Below are positions 1 to 6,598 of a stretch of 6,792 nt of DNA, piece after piece; position 1 is the stretch's first letter; each line of letters opens with the position of its first letter. The position numbers and the translations under genes were made by a program. The notes under the pieces were generated by a model that ran no database searches, was not told where the DNA came from, and worked only from the letters and a program-made list of their open reading frames with translations. The DNA comes from an uncultured bacterium (GTDB lineage: Bacteria; Bacteroidota; Ignavibacteria; Kapaibacteriales; UBA2268), in contig CALLXS010000081.1 of the NCBI GenBank assembly GCA_937875295.1, positions 1 to 6,792 of the forward strand, written 5' to 3'.

Positions 1-1
1 C

Positions 2-505
2 TCTACTGAATTTACTAAAAGTCTTCTTAGTATTGAAAAGACAATTGAAGTTCTTTCCGAAAGCCTTGATAAATTTCTAAAAACAACTAATCAAAATAAT
101 CCCAAAATTATATTTACTATTTCTCCAATAAGGCACATTAAGGACGGATATAGAGAAAATCAATTAAGTAAATCAATGCTTCATGTTGCTGTTGAAGAAC
201 TACTAAAACAAAATCCAAAAATAGATTACTTCCCTTCCTATGAATTAATGATGGATGACCTCAGGGATTATCGTTTTTACGAATCAGATATGTTGCATCC
301 AACTCCTCAAGCAGTTGATTATATATGGCAAAAGTTTTCTCAGACCTATTTTAGTTATGATACAATATCATTATGTAAGGAGTTTGAGAAACTTCATAAA
401 TTAAAACATCATCGTCCCTTTGATATAACAACCAAAGATTATCAAATGCATCTGCAAAGAATTAAAGACTTGGAAGAGGAATTAGAGAAAAAAAGATTTA
501 TTTAA
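2..505 (+). CDS. GSCFA-domain (SGNH/GDSL hydrolase-like) protein, C-terminal part
   Basis: This gene is cut by the left edge of the window. The frame is open from base 2 and gives 167 residues before TAA, so the ATG at 176 is internal and not the start. I recognise the GSCFA family, found mostly in Bacteroidota and some proteobacteria, whose members are usually about 320 residues; roughly half is present. Visible family blocks are SPIRHIKDG (partial residues 41-49), YFPSYELMMDDLRDYRFY, and SDMLHPT followed by AVDYIW. Asp96-x-x-His99 in the last block matches the DxxH acid and base of SGNH/GDSL esterases. The N-terminal GSCFA motif and the nucleophilic serine lie outside the window. The tail (after about residue 125) is charged and probably helical, ending in a Glu/Lys-rich stretch. 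The substrate is unknown; an esterase or acyl-transfer role on glycans or cell envelope is only inference. It is 3 bases upstream of cutC and probably co-transcribed. Confidence 0.85.
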   Translation, partial: STEFTKSLLSIEKTIEVLSESLDKFLKTTNQNNPKIIFTISPIRHIKDGYRENQLSKSMLHVAVEELLKQNPKIDYFPSYELMMDDLRDYRFYESDMLHPTPQAVDYIWQKFSQTYFSYDTISLCKEFEKLHKLKHHRPFDITTKDYQMHLQRIKDLEEELEKKRFI

Positions 506-508
506 GAA

Positions 509-1264
509 ATGAAAACTAAATTTGAAGTTGAGGTTTGTGTTGATTCAATTGAATCGGCAATTGTAGCTGAAAATGCTGGAGCAAATAGAATTGAGCTTTG
601 TTCATCTTTGGCAGAAGGGGGCTTAACACCTTCTTATGCATTAATAGCACTTGCAAAGGGAAAATTAAATATCCCAATTATGGCAATGATACGTCCAAGA
701 GCAGGGGATTTTTACTATTCTGAACTTGAATTTGAAGTGATGAAAAAAGATATTCTTTGTTGCAAGGAATTGAATGTTGATGGAGTTGTTTTTGGAATGC
801 TAACCCCTCAAGGGAAAGTTGACAAGGAAAGGACAAAAGAATTAGTTACTCTTGCCAATCCTATGAAGGTTTGTTTTCATAGAGCAATTGATATGACTAA
901 TAACTATTTTGAAGCGTTTGAAGATATAATTGAATGTGGTTGTACAAGAGTTCTGACTTCTGGAAAAGAGAATAAGGCTGTTTTGGGATTAGATAATATT
1001 GCCAAAATTCAACTTGACTCCAAAGGAAGAATAGAAGTGATGGCAGGCTCAGGAGTTAGTGCTGATAATGCAAAAGAAATATACTCCAAAACCATGATTA
1101 ATCATTTCCATTTAAGTGCAAAAACAATTAAAGAAAGCAAAATGGAATATAGAAACAAAGGTGTGAGTATGTCAGATGATGATTTCAATAAGGAATATGA
1201 TATTCCATTTACCGACTCAAAGAAGATAAAAGCAATTATTGAAGTTTTAGACAAGTTGTCCTAA
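509..1264 (+). CDS. cutC: CutC family protein (copper homeostasis CutC, TIM barrel)
   Basis: A complete 251-residue protein, the usual length for the CutC family, which folds as a TIM barrel and is cytoplasmic. Recognisable blocks in order are EVCVDS (8-13), RIELC (27-31), GGLTPS (37-42), MIRPRAGDF (60-68), DGVVFGML (91-98), CFHRAID (122-128), RVLTSG (147-152), VMAGSGV (177-183) and HLSAK (201-205). All are near strand ends of the barrel, where conserved polar residues line the pocket. The name comes from copper sensitivity of E. coli mutants, but that phenotype was later assigned to the small RNA MicL encoded at the E. coli cutC 3' end. The biochemical role is therefore unsettled, and a copper function should not be assumed. 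This is not the choline trimethylamine-lyase also called CutC. The start at 509 is 3 bases after the upstream stop and has no clear Shine-Dalgarno, so translational coupling is likely. It converges on the 1272-3677 ORF with 7 bases between stops. Confidence 0.93.
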   Translation: MKTKFEVEVCVDSIESAIVAENAGANRIELCSSLAEGGLTPSYALIALAKGKLNIPIMAMIRPRAGDFYYSELEFEVMKKDILCCKELNVDGVVFGMLTPQGKVDKERTKELVTLANPMKVCFHRAIDMTNNYFEAFEDIIECGCTRVLTSGKENKAVLGLDNIAKIQLDSKGRIEVMAGSGVSADNAKEIYSKTMINHFHLSAKTIKESKMEYRNKGVSMSDDDFNKEYDIPFTDSKKIKAIIEVLDKLS

Positions 1265-1271
1265 GATTTTC

Positions 1272-2768
1272 CTATTCTTTTATTCCGATTATCTCGTTTT
1301 CTCTTATTCCCAATTGGCTTAGGTCGATTTCTAATAGCTTGTTATCATTTATACCATAAAGTTTTCCCTTACTGAAACTTGCATTTGAGAAATTGGTTAA
1401 CCTAAGAATTGCCTCTCCTTCGCTGTTAATTAATAAGGTTGTGGTGTCTGAGGACAATAATCCATACCCTCCATACTTTGAGTCAAGAAAAAATAGTTTA
1501 TTATAATCTTTTTCTTCAATTGTTTCAAAACGAGAGTTAAGCAATTTGACATAACCAGTTGAAAAGAATATGCAGTAATTAGTTTTATCCTCACTAACAA
1601 AAGGCTGATAGATAGAACTATTATTATAATAAATATTATCCCCAACAAAAGCAGTTATATTCCCAAAGCTCTTAGTATCAAATTTCCTATTAGAAACAAA
1701 ACTACCATCAATCAAGCTATACTGTGAAATTCCATTGTCGTAAAGAAATATAATTTTATCTCCATTAATCTTATATTCAAGTATGGATTCTCCTTCAGGC
1801 ATAATTGAATAAATCAAATTTCCAGTATTTGCACTATAAGCCTTTAGAAACGGTTTACCATATGCAATTTTTCTTCCATTATTCTTTGCATATCCATAGT
1901 TAATCATATAAAGAATTGAATCTTTCTTAAATAAACTTGAATGACTTATGTCTTTCTTTTGCATTTCAACCTCCCATAAGGTGAGTGAGTCTCCAATCAT
2001 TTTAGATAAATTGTTTCTTGAAGCAAAGAAAATATAAGAAGAATCAATTAAAGCATTGGAACGAATATTGTCCACAACACTTGGTCCTGAGATTGGAATA
2101 TAGTATGTGCCTGTCAATATACCCAAAGCAAGACCAGCTGCAGAAGCAACAACTGTTCCAGTATAATCCTTGTCGTCAGTCTTAGCATCAACACTTAGTC
2201 CACTACCATCATTAATATTAAGAGTATGTAAGCCATTAGAGTAAATTAGATAAATAGAATCATTAAGGGATTGAACCTCCTCCCAGCCATTATCCTTGTT
2301 CAGTTTTCTCTCCCAAAGTGTATTACCATTTGTTAAATCAATTGCTTGAAGATATTTGGGAGCTTGTGCATTATAGTAAGCTAATGCAATTTTCTTACTT
2401 GGAATGAGATAGTGGAGATTTAATTTTTCATCCCAAACCTTTTTCCCATTTCGAATACTCCATAGTTCAATATTGTTTTGTTCATAATAAATCAATAGAG
2501 AATCAAATATATAAACATTATCATAATTGAACAAAAACCTCTTGTTCCACAAAATTTTATTATTTTCAAAATCTAAGGTTAATATTTTACCTTTATTTTT
2601 GAGCCTCTTTTTATTTTTTGTCAAGTTTCTCAATGTAATGGTAGAAGTATTGGTAATTGAATCCACCCTAAAAACAGATATCCTATCTTCAAAAGCGTAA
2701 ACCTTAGCTTTAACATCAGAATTTGTAATTAAATTCCTACTAAGGATTGTATCATAGGTTGATAAATT
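1272..2768 (-). pseudogene. PQQ/BamB-like beta-propeller protein lacking its N terminus
   Basis: This is the C-terminal ~498 residues of the hybrid ORF. Strand motifs of the type 'x-L-D-x-x-[NT]-G-x-x-L-W' recur about every 30-60 residues: ILTLDFENNKILWNKR (364-379), IELWSIRNGKKVWDEKL (403-419), LQAIDLTNGNTLWERKL (443-459), LHTLNINDGSG (483-493), LKAYSANTGNLIYSI (611-625), ISQYSLIDGSFVSN (650-663), and a weaker one at TTLLINSEGEAILRL (746-760). This is the pattern of PQQ-like or quinoprotein-alcohol-dehydrogenase-like eight-bladed propellers such as BamB. No PQQ-binding or catalytic residues can be assigned, so a structural or binding role is more likely than an enzyme. A Gly/Ala/Val-rich hydrophobic stretch (about 507-534) interrupts the repeats. 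Such proteins are usually exported, but the expected signal peptide is missing because the N terminus is replaced. The ending at 1272 looks natural (SQLGIRENEIIGIKE, then TAG). Confidence 0.65.
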
Positions 2769-3677
2769 TAATTCTTTTTGAGAAAAAGCGGAGCATACAT
2801 TTACTAATTCGTCTCTACTATAGCACCTTACTATGCCAGCTTTTCTAAATAAAGCATCAACTGCTGTATCTGAGCCAGCAAGAGCACCTGTGTGCGAAGA
2901 GGCAGCACGAGAGCCAGCTTCAGTGCAACCGGCTTTAATAGCAGCAATTTTGCAACCTTTACGAATAAGAGATGAAGCATGCTTGAGCATTAAATCAGGC
3001 TTATCGACTTTTTCTAAATAAATCATTTTTACCTTAGAACTTGTAGCTGGGTCGAAAGTGTCATCCCAATATTTTAGAACATCTTCTACTCCAATTTGAG
3101 CGCAATTTCCTACTGAGTATAAGCTCGAAAAAATTAAACCTTGTGGAATAGCAGCTTCGAGAATAAATACAGCAGTTGCTCCGGAACCAGTAACGAAATC
3201 AATTCCACCTTGCACTAATTTTGGTACAGGACCAGCAAAAATACCATTGTAACGAGGAGTGAGTACTCCAATACAATTAGGACCAATTATACTTGCTCCG
3301 GCTTTATTTGCTATTTCTACAATTTCTTTTTCTAATTTAGTTCCTTCTTCGCCTACTTCGCTGAACCCAGCAGAAAGAATAATAAAAGCTTTTGTGCCTT
3401 TTTGTTCAGTTAATATTTTCATTGTAGAAGGTACGTATTTTGCAGCAATCGCAATTACAGCCAAATCAGTCTGAGGTAAAGATTCAGGTGTATTGTGGCA
3501 TTTTATTCCTTGAATTGTATCGGCTTTTGGGTTTAGCACATATAAATTTCCGGAGTAATTGCCGTCAATAATATTTTTAAGAACTTTTCCACCCGGTTTT
3601 GAAATATTATCAGAACCGCCAATTACGGCAATACTATTTGGATTTAATAATTCTTTGGTAATAATATCTTTGTTCAT
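1272..3677 (-). CDS. Hybrid ORF: truncated ADP-forming acyl-CoA synthetase joined to a PQQ-like beta-propeller
   Basis: One uninterrupted 801-codon frame with two unrelated halves. Residues 1 to about 303 match the start of ADP-forming acetate/acyl-CoA ligases; residues about 304 to 801 are a repeat-rich propeller. The join lies at codons 303/304 (about base 2768). There the synthetase has just reached its ...FSQKEL segment, which in full-length homologues continues into the next Rossmann-like domain and then an ATP-grasp domain (about 690 residues in all). The propeller half has no methionine between the join and residue 560 and no signal peptide, so it also appears to have lost its beginning. 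Both partners are thus truncated at one point while frame and strand are kept. I know of no family with this architecture. An assembly chimera or a deletion fusion is more likely than a designed two-domain enzyme. The start at 3677 gives MNKDIITKELLNP, a normal synthetase N terminus; no Shine-Dalgarno is visible upstream. Confidence 0.7.
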   Translation of the reverse strand: MNKDIITKELLNPNSIAVIGGSDNISKPGGKVLKNIIDGNYSGNLYVLNPKADTIQGIKCHNTPESLPQTDLAVIAIAAKYVPSTMKILTEQKGTKAFIILSAGFSEVGEEGTKLEKEIVEIANKAGASIIGPNCIGVLTPRYNGIFAGPVPKLVQGGIDFVTGSGATAVFILEAAIPQGLIFSSLYSVGNCAQIGVEDVLKYWDDTFDPATSSKVKMIYLEKVDKPDLMLKHASSLIRKGCKIAAIKAGCTEAGSRAASSHTGALAGSDTAVDALFRKAGIVRCYSRDELVNVCSAFSQKELNLSTYDTILSRNLITNSDVKAKVYAFEDRISVFRVDSITNTSTITLRNLTKNKKRLKNKGKILTLDFENNKILWNKRFLFNYDNVYIFDSLLIYYEQNNIELWSIRNGKKVWDEKLNLHYLIPSKKIALAYYNAQAPKYLQAIDLTNGNTLWERKLNKDNGWEEVQSLNDSIYLIYSNGLHTLNINDGSGLSVDAKTDDKDYTGTVVASAAGLALGILTGTYYIPISGPSVVDNIRSNALIDSSYIFFASRNNLSKMIGDSLTLWEVEMQKKDISHSSLFKKDSILYMINYGYAKNNGRKIAYGKPFLKAYSANTGNLIYSIMPEGESILEYKINGDKIIFLYDNGISQYSLIDGSFVSNRKFDTKSFGNITAFVGDNIYYNNSSIYQPFVSEDKTNYCIFFSTGYVKLLNSRFETIEEKDYNKLFFLDSKYGGYGLLSSDTTTLLINSEGEAILRLTNFSNASFSKGKLYGINDNKLLEIDLSQLGIRENEIIGIKE
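2769..3677 (-). pseudogene. N-terminal part of ADP-forming acyl-CoA synthetase (alpha-type CoA-binding and ligase domains)
   Basis: This is the synthetase portion of the hybrid ORF. Residues about 9-135 form the CoA-binding Rossmann domain: SIAVIGGSDN, then KPGGKVLKNI, LNPKA, LAVIAIAAKYVP and FIILSAGFSE, ending in IGPNCIGVL. Residues about 150-295 form the succinyl-CoA-ligase-like domain: DFVTGSGATAVFI, YSVGNCAQIGVEDVL, KIAAIKAG, and SRAASSHTGALAGSD. His262 (bases 2892-2894) in the last block corresponds to the phosphohistidine of this enzyme class, which converts acyl-CoA, ADP and phosphate to acid, CoA and ATP. The third alpha-type domain and the ATP-grasp (beta-type) domain are absent from the window. 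Without them, phosphate transfer to ADP could not be completed unless a separate partner exists. The segment is closest to the one-piece Bacteroidota enzymes, judged from memory. I call it a truncated gene; it may be intact in the source genome if the join is artificial. Confidence 0.65.
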
Positions 3678-3738
3678 TTTATTTAGTGTAGTTTTTTATA
3701 CTTTAACTTCATCTTTATTTATATTAAATAAATATCAT

Positions 3739-3746
3739 CAAAATTA
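3739..3746 (-). promoter_or_regulatory. Possible Bacteroidota -7 element for the hybrid ORF
   Basis: Read on the minus strand, bases 3746 to 3739 are TAATTTTG, matching the Bacteroidota -7 consensus TAnnTTTG. It lies about 60 bases before the ATG at 3677. No TTTG-like -33 element is found at the expected 19-21 base distance, and matches are easy by chance in such AT-rich DNA, so this is a weak call. Confidence 0.25.
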
Positions 3747-3832
3747 AGAAAAATTTATAATATTAAAAAACTTATAGACTATATTTTGTCATAAAATAAT
3801 TCGAAGAATTTAATTAATAAAGTAAATAAGAT

Positions 3833-3863
3833 TTTGTAAAGAAAAATTTCATAGTTAATTTTG
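3833..3863 (+). promoter_or_regulatory. Possible Bacteroidota-type promoter for the wbpA-wecB operon
   Basis: TTTG at 3833-3836 is followed after 19 bases by TAATTTTG at 3856-3863. This fits the Bacteroidota primary sigma pattern (-33 TTTG, 19-21 base spacer, -7 TAnnTTTG). Transcription would begin near 3870, giving a leader of about 125 bases before the ATG at 3995. It is the only both-element match I found on this strand of the intergenic region. The AT-rich background makes chance occurrence possible. Confidence 0.4.
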
Positions 3864-3994
3864 TAAGTTATTTCAAGTTGTTTTTTCTAAAATAATTTCT
3901 TTTATCTATTATTAAATCAAATTATTAAAATGAAAAAAAATAGATGAAAACAAAAATCATTTATTTAAAATTAAACTTTAAAATATATTAAAAA

Positions 3995-5359
3995 ATGAAA
4001 TCTACAATAGAAATAGATACAAATAGCAAAACTTTGTTAAATAATATTAAAAATAAAAATATTACTGTCGGAATAGTAGGTTTAGGCTATGTAGGTTTGC
4101 CACTTGCTTGCGAATATGCTTCTCAAGGAGTGCAAACTATTGGATTTGAGGTTAATCAAGAAAAAGTCGATTTGCTAAATGCAGGCAATAATTATATCGA
4201 AGATATAGATGATGACTTAGTAAGAAATTTAACTAAAACTAAAAGATTAATTGCAACAGCTGACTTTAAGGAAGTCTCCAATTGTGATGCTTTAATTATC
4301 TGCGTACCTACTCCATTTACTGAAAATAAAGAACCTGATATAAGTTTTATCTTAAATGCGACAAAAAGTATTAGCGATAATATGAAAAAAGGAACAGTAG
4401 TAATTTTAAAATCTACTACATTCCCTGGTACTACAGAGAAGTTTGTAATGCCTATTCTAATAAAAAATGAATCTAACAATTCATTAAGGGAAATTGAAAA
4501 AGATTTTTATCTTGCTTTTTCTCCAGAAAGAATTGACCCCGGAAATAAAAAGTGGAATACTAAAAATACTCCAATTGCAGTGGGAGGAGTAACTCCAATT
4601 TGTACAAAAATTGCAGCAGCTGTAATCAATATAGCTGTAGAGAAAGTAATTGAAGTATCCTCTCCAACTATTGCAGAAATGGAAAAATTATTAGAAAATA
4701 TATTCCGTAGCGTTAACATTGCTTTAGTGAATGAATTAGCTAAATTATGCGATAGAATTGGAGTGAATATCTGGGAAGTAATTGACGCTGCTGCTACAAA
4801 ACCTTTCGGTTTTATGCCATTTTATCCCGGACCGGGCATAGGCGGACATTGCATTTTAATTGATCCATATTACTTGGAATGGATGGCTCGCGAATATGAT
4901 TTTGTTACTAATTTTATCACTTTAGCAGCAGAAACTAATGAGGATATGCCTTTTTATGTGCGAGATATGGTAATTAAAGAAATTGCTAAGCAACCTGTCA
5001 GCTATTCTACAGCTAAAATTTTAATATTAGGAATGGCTTTCAAAAAAAATGTAAGCGATCTAAGACATTCTCCTGCACTTAAGGTCTTTGAATTATTAGA
5101 TTTAGAGGGTATTAAGAATATTGATTATTATGATCCATATATTCCAAAGGTAAATGTAAATTCAAATACTATTAATTCAATAAGTGAAATTAATTCTTCG
5201 GTTATTGAATCTTATGATATAATTCTAATTACAACAGATCATAGTGTTTTTGATTTTGATATGATTGCAAAAAGCTCAAAAATAGTAATCGACACAAGAA
5301 ATTCGTGCAAAAATGCTGAAAATCGTGATAATATAGTGCTATTAGGAGATGGAAAATGA
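3995..5359 (+). CDS. wbpA: UDP-N-acetyl-D-glucosamine 6-dehydrogenase (WbpA-type nucleotide sugar dehydrogenase)
   Basis: A complete 454-residue member of the UDP-glucose/GDP-mannose dehydrogenase family. It catalyses the NAD-dependent, two-step oxidation of C6 of a UDP-N-acetylhexosamine to the uronic acid, in the cytoplasm. The N-terminal Rossmann domain carries the dinucleotide loop GLGYVGLPLA (29-38), then CVPTPF (103-108) and LKSTTFPGTT (138-147). SPERIDPG (176-183) leads to the central helical dimer domain with ENIFRSVNIALVNE (234-247). The catalytic cysteine is Cys286 in GPGIGGHC (279-286). The C-terminal UDP-binding domain has LGMAFKKNVSDLRHSPA (345-361). The DPYYLEWMAREY segment after the cysteine is typical of the WbpA (UDP-GlcNAc) branch more than E. 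coli WecC, but the choice between UDP-GlcNAc and UDP-ManNAc as substrate is inference. Leu288 replaces the usual proline of HCIP. The start has only an A-rich leader. It overlaps the downstream epimerase by ATGA. Confidence 0.9.
   Translation: MKSTIEIDTNSKTLLNNIKNKNITVGIVGLGYVGLPLACEYASQGVQTIGFEVNQEKVDLLNAGNNYIEDIDDDLVRNLTKTKRLIATADFKEVSNCDALIICVPTPFTENKEPDISFILNATKSISDNMKKGTVVILKSTTFPGTTEKFVMPILIKNESNNSLREIEKDFYLAFSPERIDPGNKKWNTKNTPIAVGGVTPICTKIAAAVINIAVEKVIEVSSPTIAEMEKLLENIFRSVNIALVNELAKLCDRIGVNIWEVIDAAATKPFGFMPFYPGPGIGGHCILIDPYYLEWMAREYDFVTNFITLAAETNEDMPFYVRDMVIKEIAKQPVSYSTAKILILGMAFKKNVSDLRHSPALKVFELLDLEGIKNIDYYDPYIPKVNVNSNTINSISEINSSVIESYDIILITTDHSVFDFDMIAKSSKIVIDTRNSCKNAENRDNIVLLGDGK
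5344..5348 (+). promoter_or_regulatory. Shine-Dalgarno-like site for wecB inside the end of wbpA
   Basis: AGGAG lies 7 bases before the ATG at 5356, within the last codons of the dehydrogenase gene. It supports 5356 as the epimerase start. It stands out because the other starts in this window have only A-rich leaders. The site probably aids re-initiation at the ATGA stop/start overlap. Confidence 0.6.
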
Positions 5360-6456
5360 AAAAAGTAATTTCTGTAGTAGGTGCCAGACCCAATTTTATG
5401 AAAGTAGCTCCTATTCATAGAGCATTTGCTGATTATTCAAATACAATTATCCATAAATTGGTTCATACTGGTCAGCACTATGATGCTAAAATGAGCGATG
5501 CTTTTTTCAATGATTTAGATATGCCACATCCAGCACATTTTTTGAATGTGGGGAGTGGGACTCATTCTGAGCAGACTGGTACTGTGATGATTGAATTTGA
5601 GAAAATTTGCATGTTAGAAAAGCCAGATTTTGTAATAGTAGTAGGCGATGTAAATTCTACTCTTGCAGCATCTATTACTGCTGTGAAATTAGGAATACCT
5701 GTAGCGCACGTAGAGGGTGGCTTAAGAAGCGGTGATAGATCAATGCCGGAGGAAATTAATCGATTAGCTACAGATGCAATTAGTAATTATTGCTTCTTGA
5801 CAGAGAAATCGGCAATAGAAAACCTAACAAAAGAAAATTTTCCTAAAGAAAATATGTTTTTTGTTGGTAACACTATGATAGATTCGCAATTTTATGCTTT
5901 ACCAAAATGTGATTTTTCTAAGGTATTAGAGAAAAATAATTTATCACCAAAAGATTTTGTCCTTATCACTACTCATAGACCAAGCAATGTAGATGACCCC
6001 GTGCAATTAGAAATGCTCTTAAAAGTTTTTGATTATATATCTCAATACAGAAAAGTCGTATTTCCTATTCACCCTCGTACTCTCAAAAATATAGAGAAAT
6101 TTAATTTGCAAAAATATATTAAAAATAATAATATTATATTTTTAGAACCACAGGGATATATTGATTTTTTACAATTAATGAGAAATAGTGATTTTGTATT
6201 AACTGATTCTGGCGGTATACAAGAAGAAACTACAGCTATTAAAATTCCTTGCCTTACTTTGCGAACTACTACAGAGAGACCAATTACAATCGAAATAGGA
6301 TCTAATAAATTAATATTTCCAGAATATAACAACATTATTAAAGCCATTGATGATATGTTAAATAATAATCGAAGAGAATCTCAAATCCCAGAATTGTGGG
6401 ATGGGAGAGCTGCAGAGAGAATTACTTCTATCATCAATAAAATTCTTAATAAATAA
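5356..6456 (+). CDS. wecB: UDP-N-acetylglucosamine 2-epimerase, non-hydrolysing (WecB type)
   Basis: A complete 366-residue cytoplasmic enzyme of the usual family length. It interconverts UDP-GlcNAc and UDP-ManNAc and has the GT-B fold of two Rossmann-like domains. Motifs in order: VVGARPNFMKVAP (7-19), HTGQHYD (37-43), GSGTHSEQTG (66-75), VVGDVNSTLA (95-104), HVEGGLRSGD (118-127), MPEEINR (130-136), FVGNTMIDS (169-177), TTHRPSN (205-211), FPIHPRT (236-242) and LTDSGGIQEE (282-291). Asp98, Glu120, the MPEE glutamate pair (132/133) and His207 correspond to residues implicated in catalysis in E. coli and Bacillus homologues. None is missing. The ATG overlaps the wbpA stop (ATGA), and AGGAG precedes it, so the two are co-translated. 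Together they can supply N-acetylhexosaminuronic acid donors for surface polysaccharide. WbpI-like epimerases acting on the uronate are relatives, so the exact substrate is not proven by sequence. Confidence 0.94.
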   Translation: MKKVISVVGARPNFMKVAPIHRAFADYSNTIIHKLVHTGQHYDAKMSDAFFNDLDMPHPAHFLNVGSGTHSEQTGTVMIEFEKICMLEKPDFVIVVGDVNSTLAASITAVKLGIPVAHVEGGLRSGDRSMPEEINRLATDAISNYCFLTEKSAIENLTKENFPKENMFFVGNTMIDSQFYALPKCDFSKVLEKNNLSPKDFVLITTHRPSNVDDPVQLEMLLKVFDYISQYRKVVFPIHPRTLKNIEKFNLQKYIKNNNIIFLEPQGYIDFLQLMRNSDFVLTDSGGIQEETTAIKIPCLTLRTTTERPITIEIGSNKLIFPEYNNIIKAIDDMLNNNRRESQIPELWDGRAAERITSIINKILNK

Positions 6457-6478
6457 AAACTAAATTTTATTTTATTTA
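6450..6478 (+). terminator. Weak AT-only hairpin at the end of wecB
   Basis: TAAATAAAA (6450-6458) and TTTTATTTA (6470-6478) are perfect 9-base inverted arms around an 11-base loop, overlapping the wecB stop codon. With only A-T pairs and no following T run, it would be a poor intrinsic terminator. It is recorded because nothing better is seen for the plus-strand operon. Confidence 0.2.
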
Positions 6479-6562
6479 AAATATATCATTTTGGTATAAA
6501 GGCGGCAGTTTTTTTCACTCCTCACCGTTGATTTCAAACCGCATCGTCAACTGCAAAACACG

Positions 6563-6598
6563 AAAAAAGAGCGTATCCTGATTTCTCGGATACGCTCT
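6563..6598 (-). terminator. dapL: Rho-independent terminator of dapL
   Basis: A perfect 11-bp stem, AGAGCGTATCC (6568-6578) and GGATACGCTCT (6588-6598), encloses a 9-base loop. Read on the minus strand it is followed by a run of Ts (complement of 6563-6568), about 22 bases after the dapL stop. The plus-strand side has no T run directly after the stem, so it acts mainly for dapL. Confidence 0.85.

Larger units (their letters stand above)
3678..3994. other. Divergent, extremely AT-rich intergenic region
   Basis: These 317 bases lie between the start codons of the hybrid ORF (minus) and the UDP-sugar dehydrogenase gene (plus). They are almost entirely A and T and contain no plausible coding frame. 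They should hold promoters for both directions; best candidates are listed separately. A short inverted repeat, AATTC-GAA-GAATT (3798-3810), is present but too small and AT-biased to call an operator. I see no RNA gene, riboswitch or clear terminator here. Confidence 0.75.

Noticed and set aside
176..505. A complete small 109-residue protein starting at ATG 176
   Set aside because: The same frame is open to the window edge, and the upstream residues carry the GSCFA-family SPIRHIKDG block, so this is only the tail of a larger gene.
1272..2768. PQQ-dependent dehydrogenase activity for the propeller
   Set aside because: Only structural strand repeats are visible; no catalytic or cofactor-binding residues or haem motif can be assigned.
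2833..3021. Open frame on the plus strand opposite the synthetase
   Set aside because: It is antisense to well-conserved synthetase domains and has no recognisable family pattern. The same applies to the other open frames opposite wbpA, wecB and the propeller.
3798..3810. AATTC-GAA-GAATT palindrome as an operator
   Set aside because: Short palindromes are common in DNA this AT-rich, and there is no second copy or known regulator to support it.
3678..3994. Phase-variable promoter, small RNA gene or origin in the AT-rich spacer
   Set aside because: No paired inverted repeats, iterons, DnaA-box clusters or stable GC-containing hairpins were seen; AT richness alone is not evidence.
6527..6551. 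Inverted repeat GTTGA...TCAAC upstream of the dapL terminator
   Set aside because: A 5-base stem with a 15-base loop and no T run is within chance expectation and next to a much better terminator.
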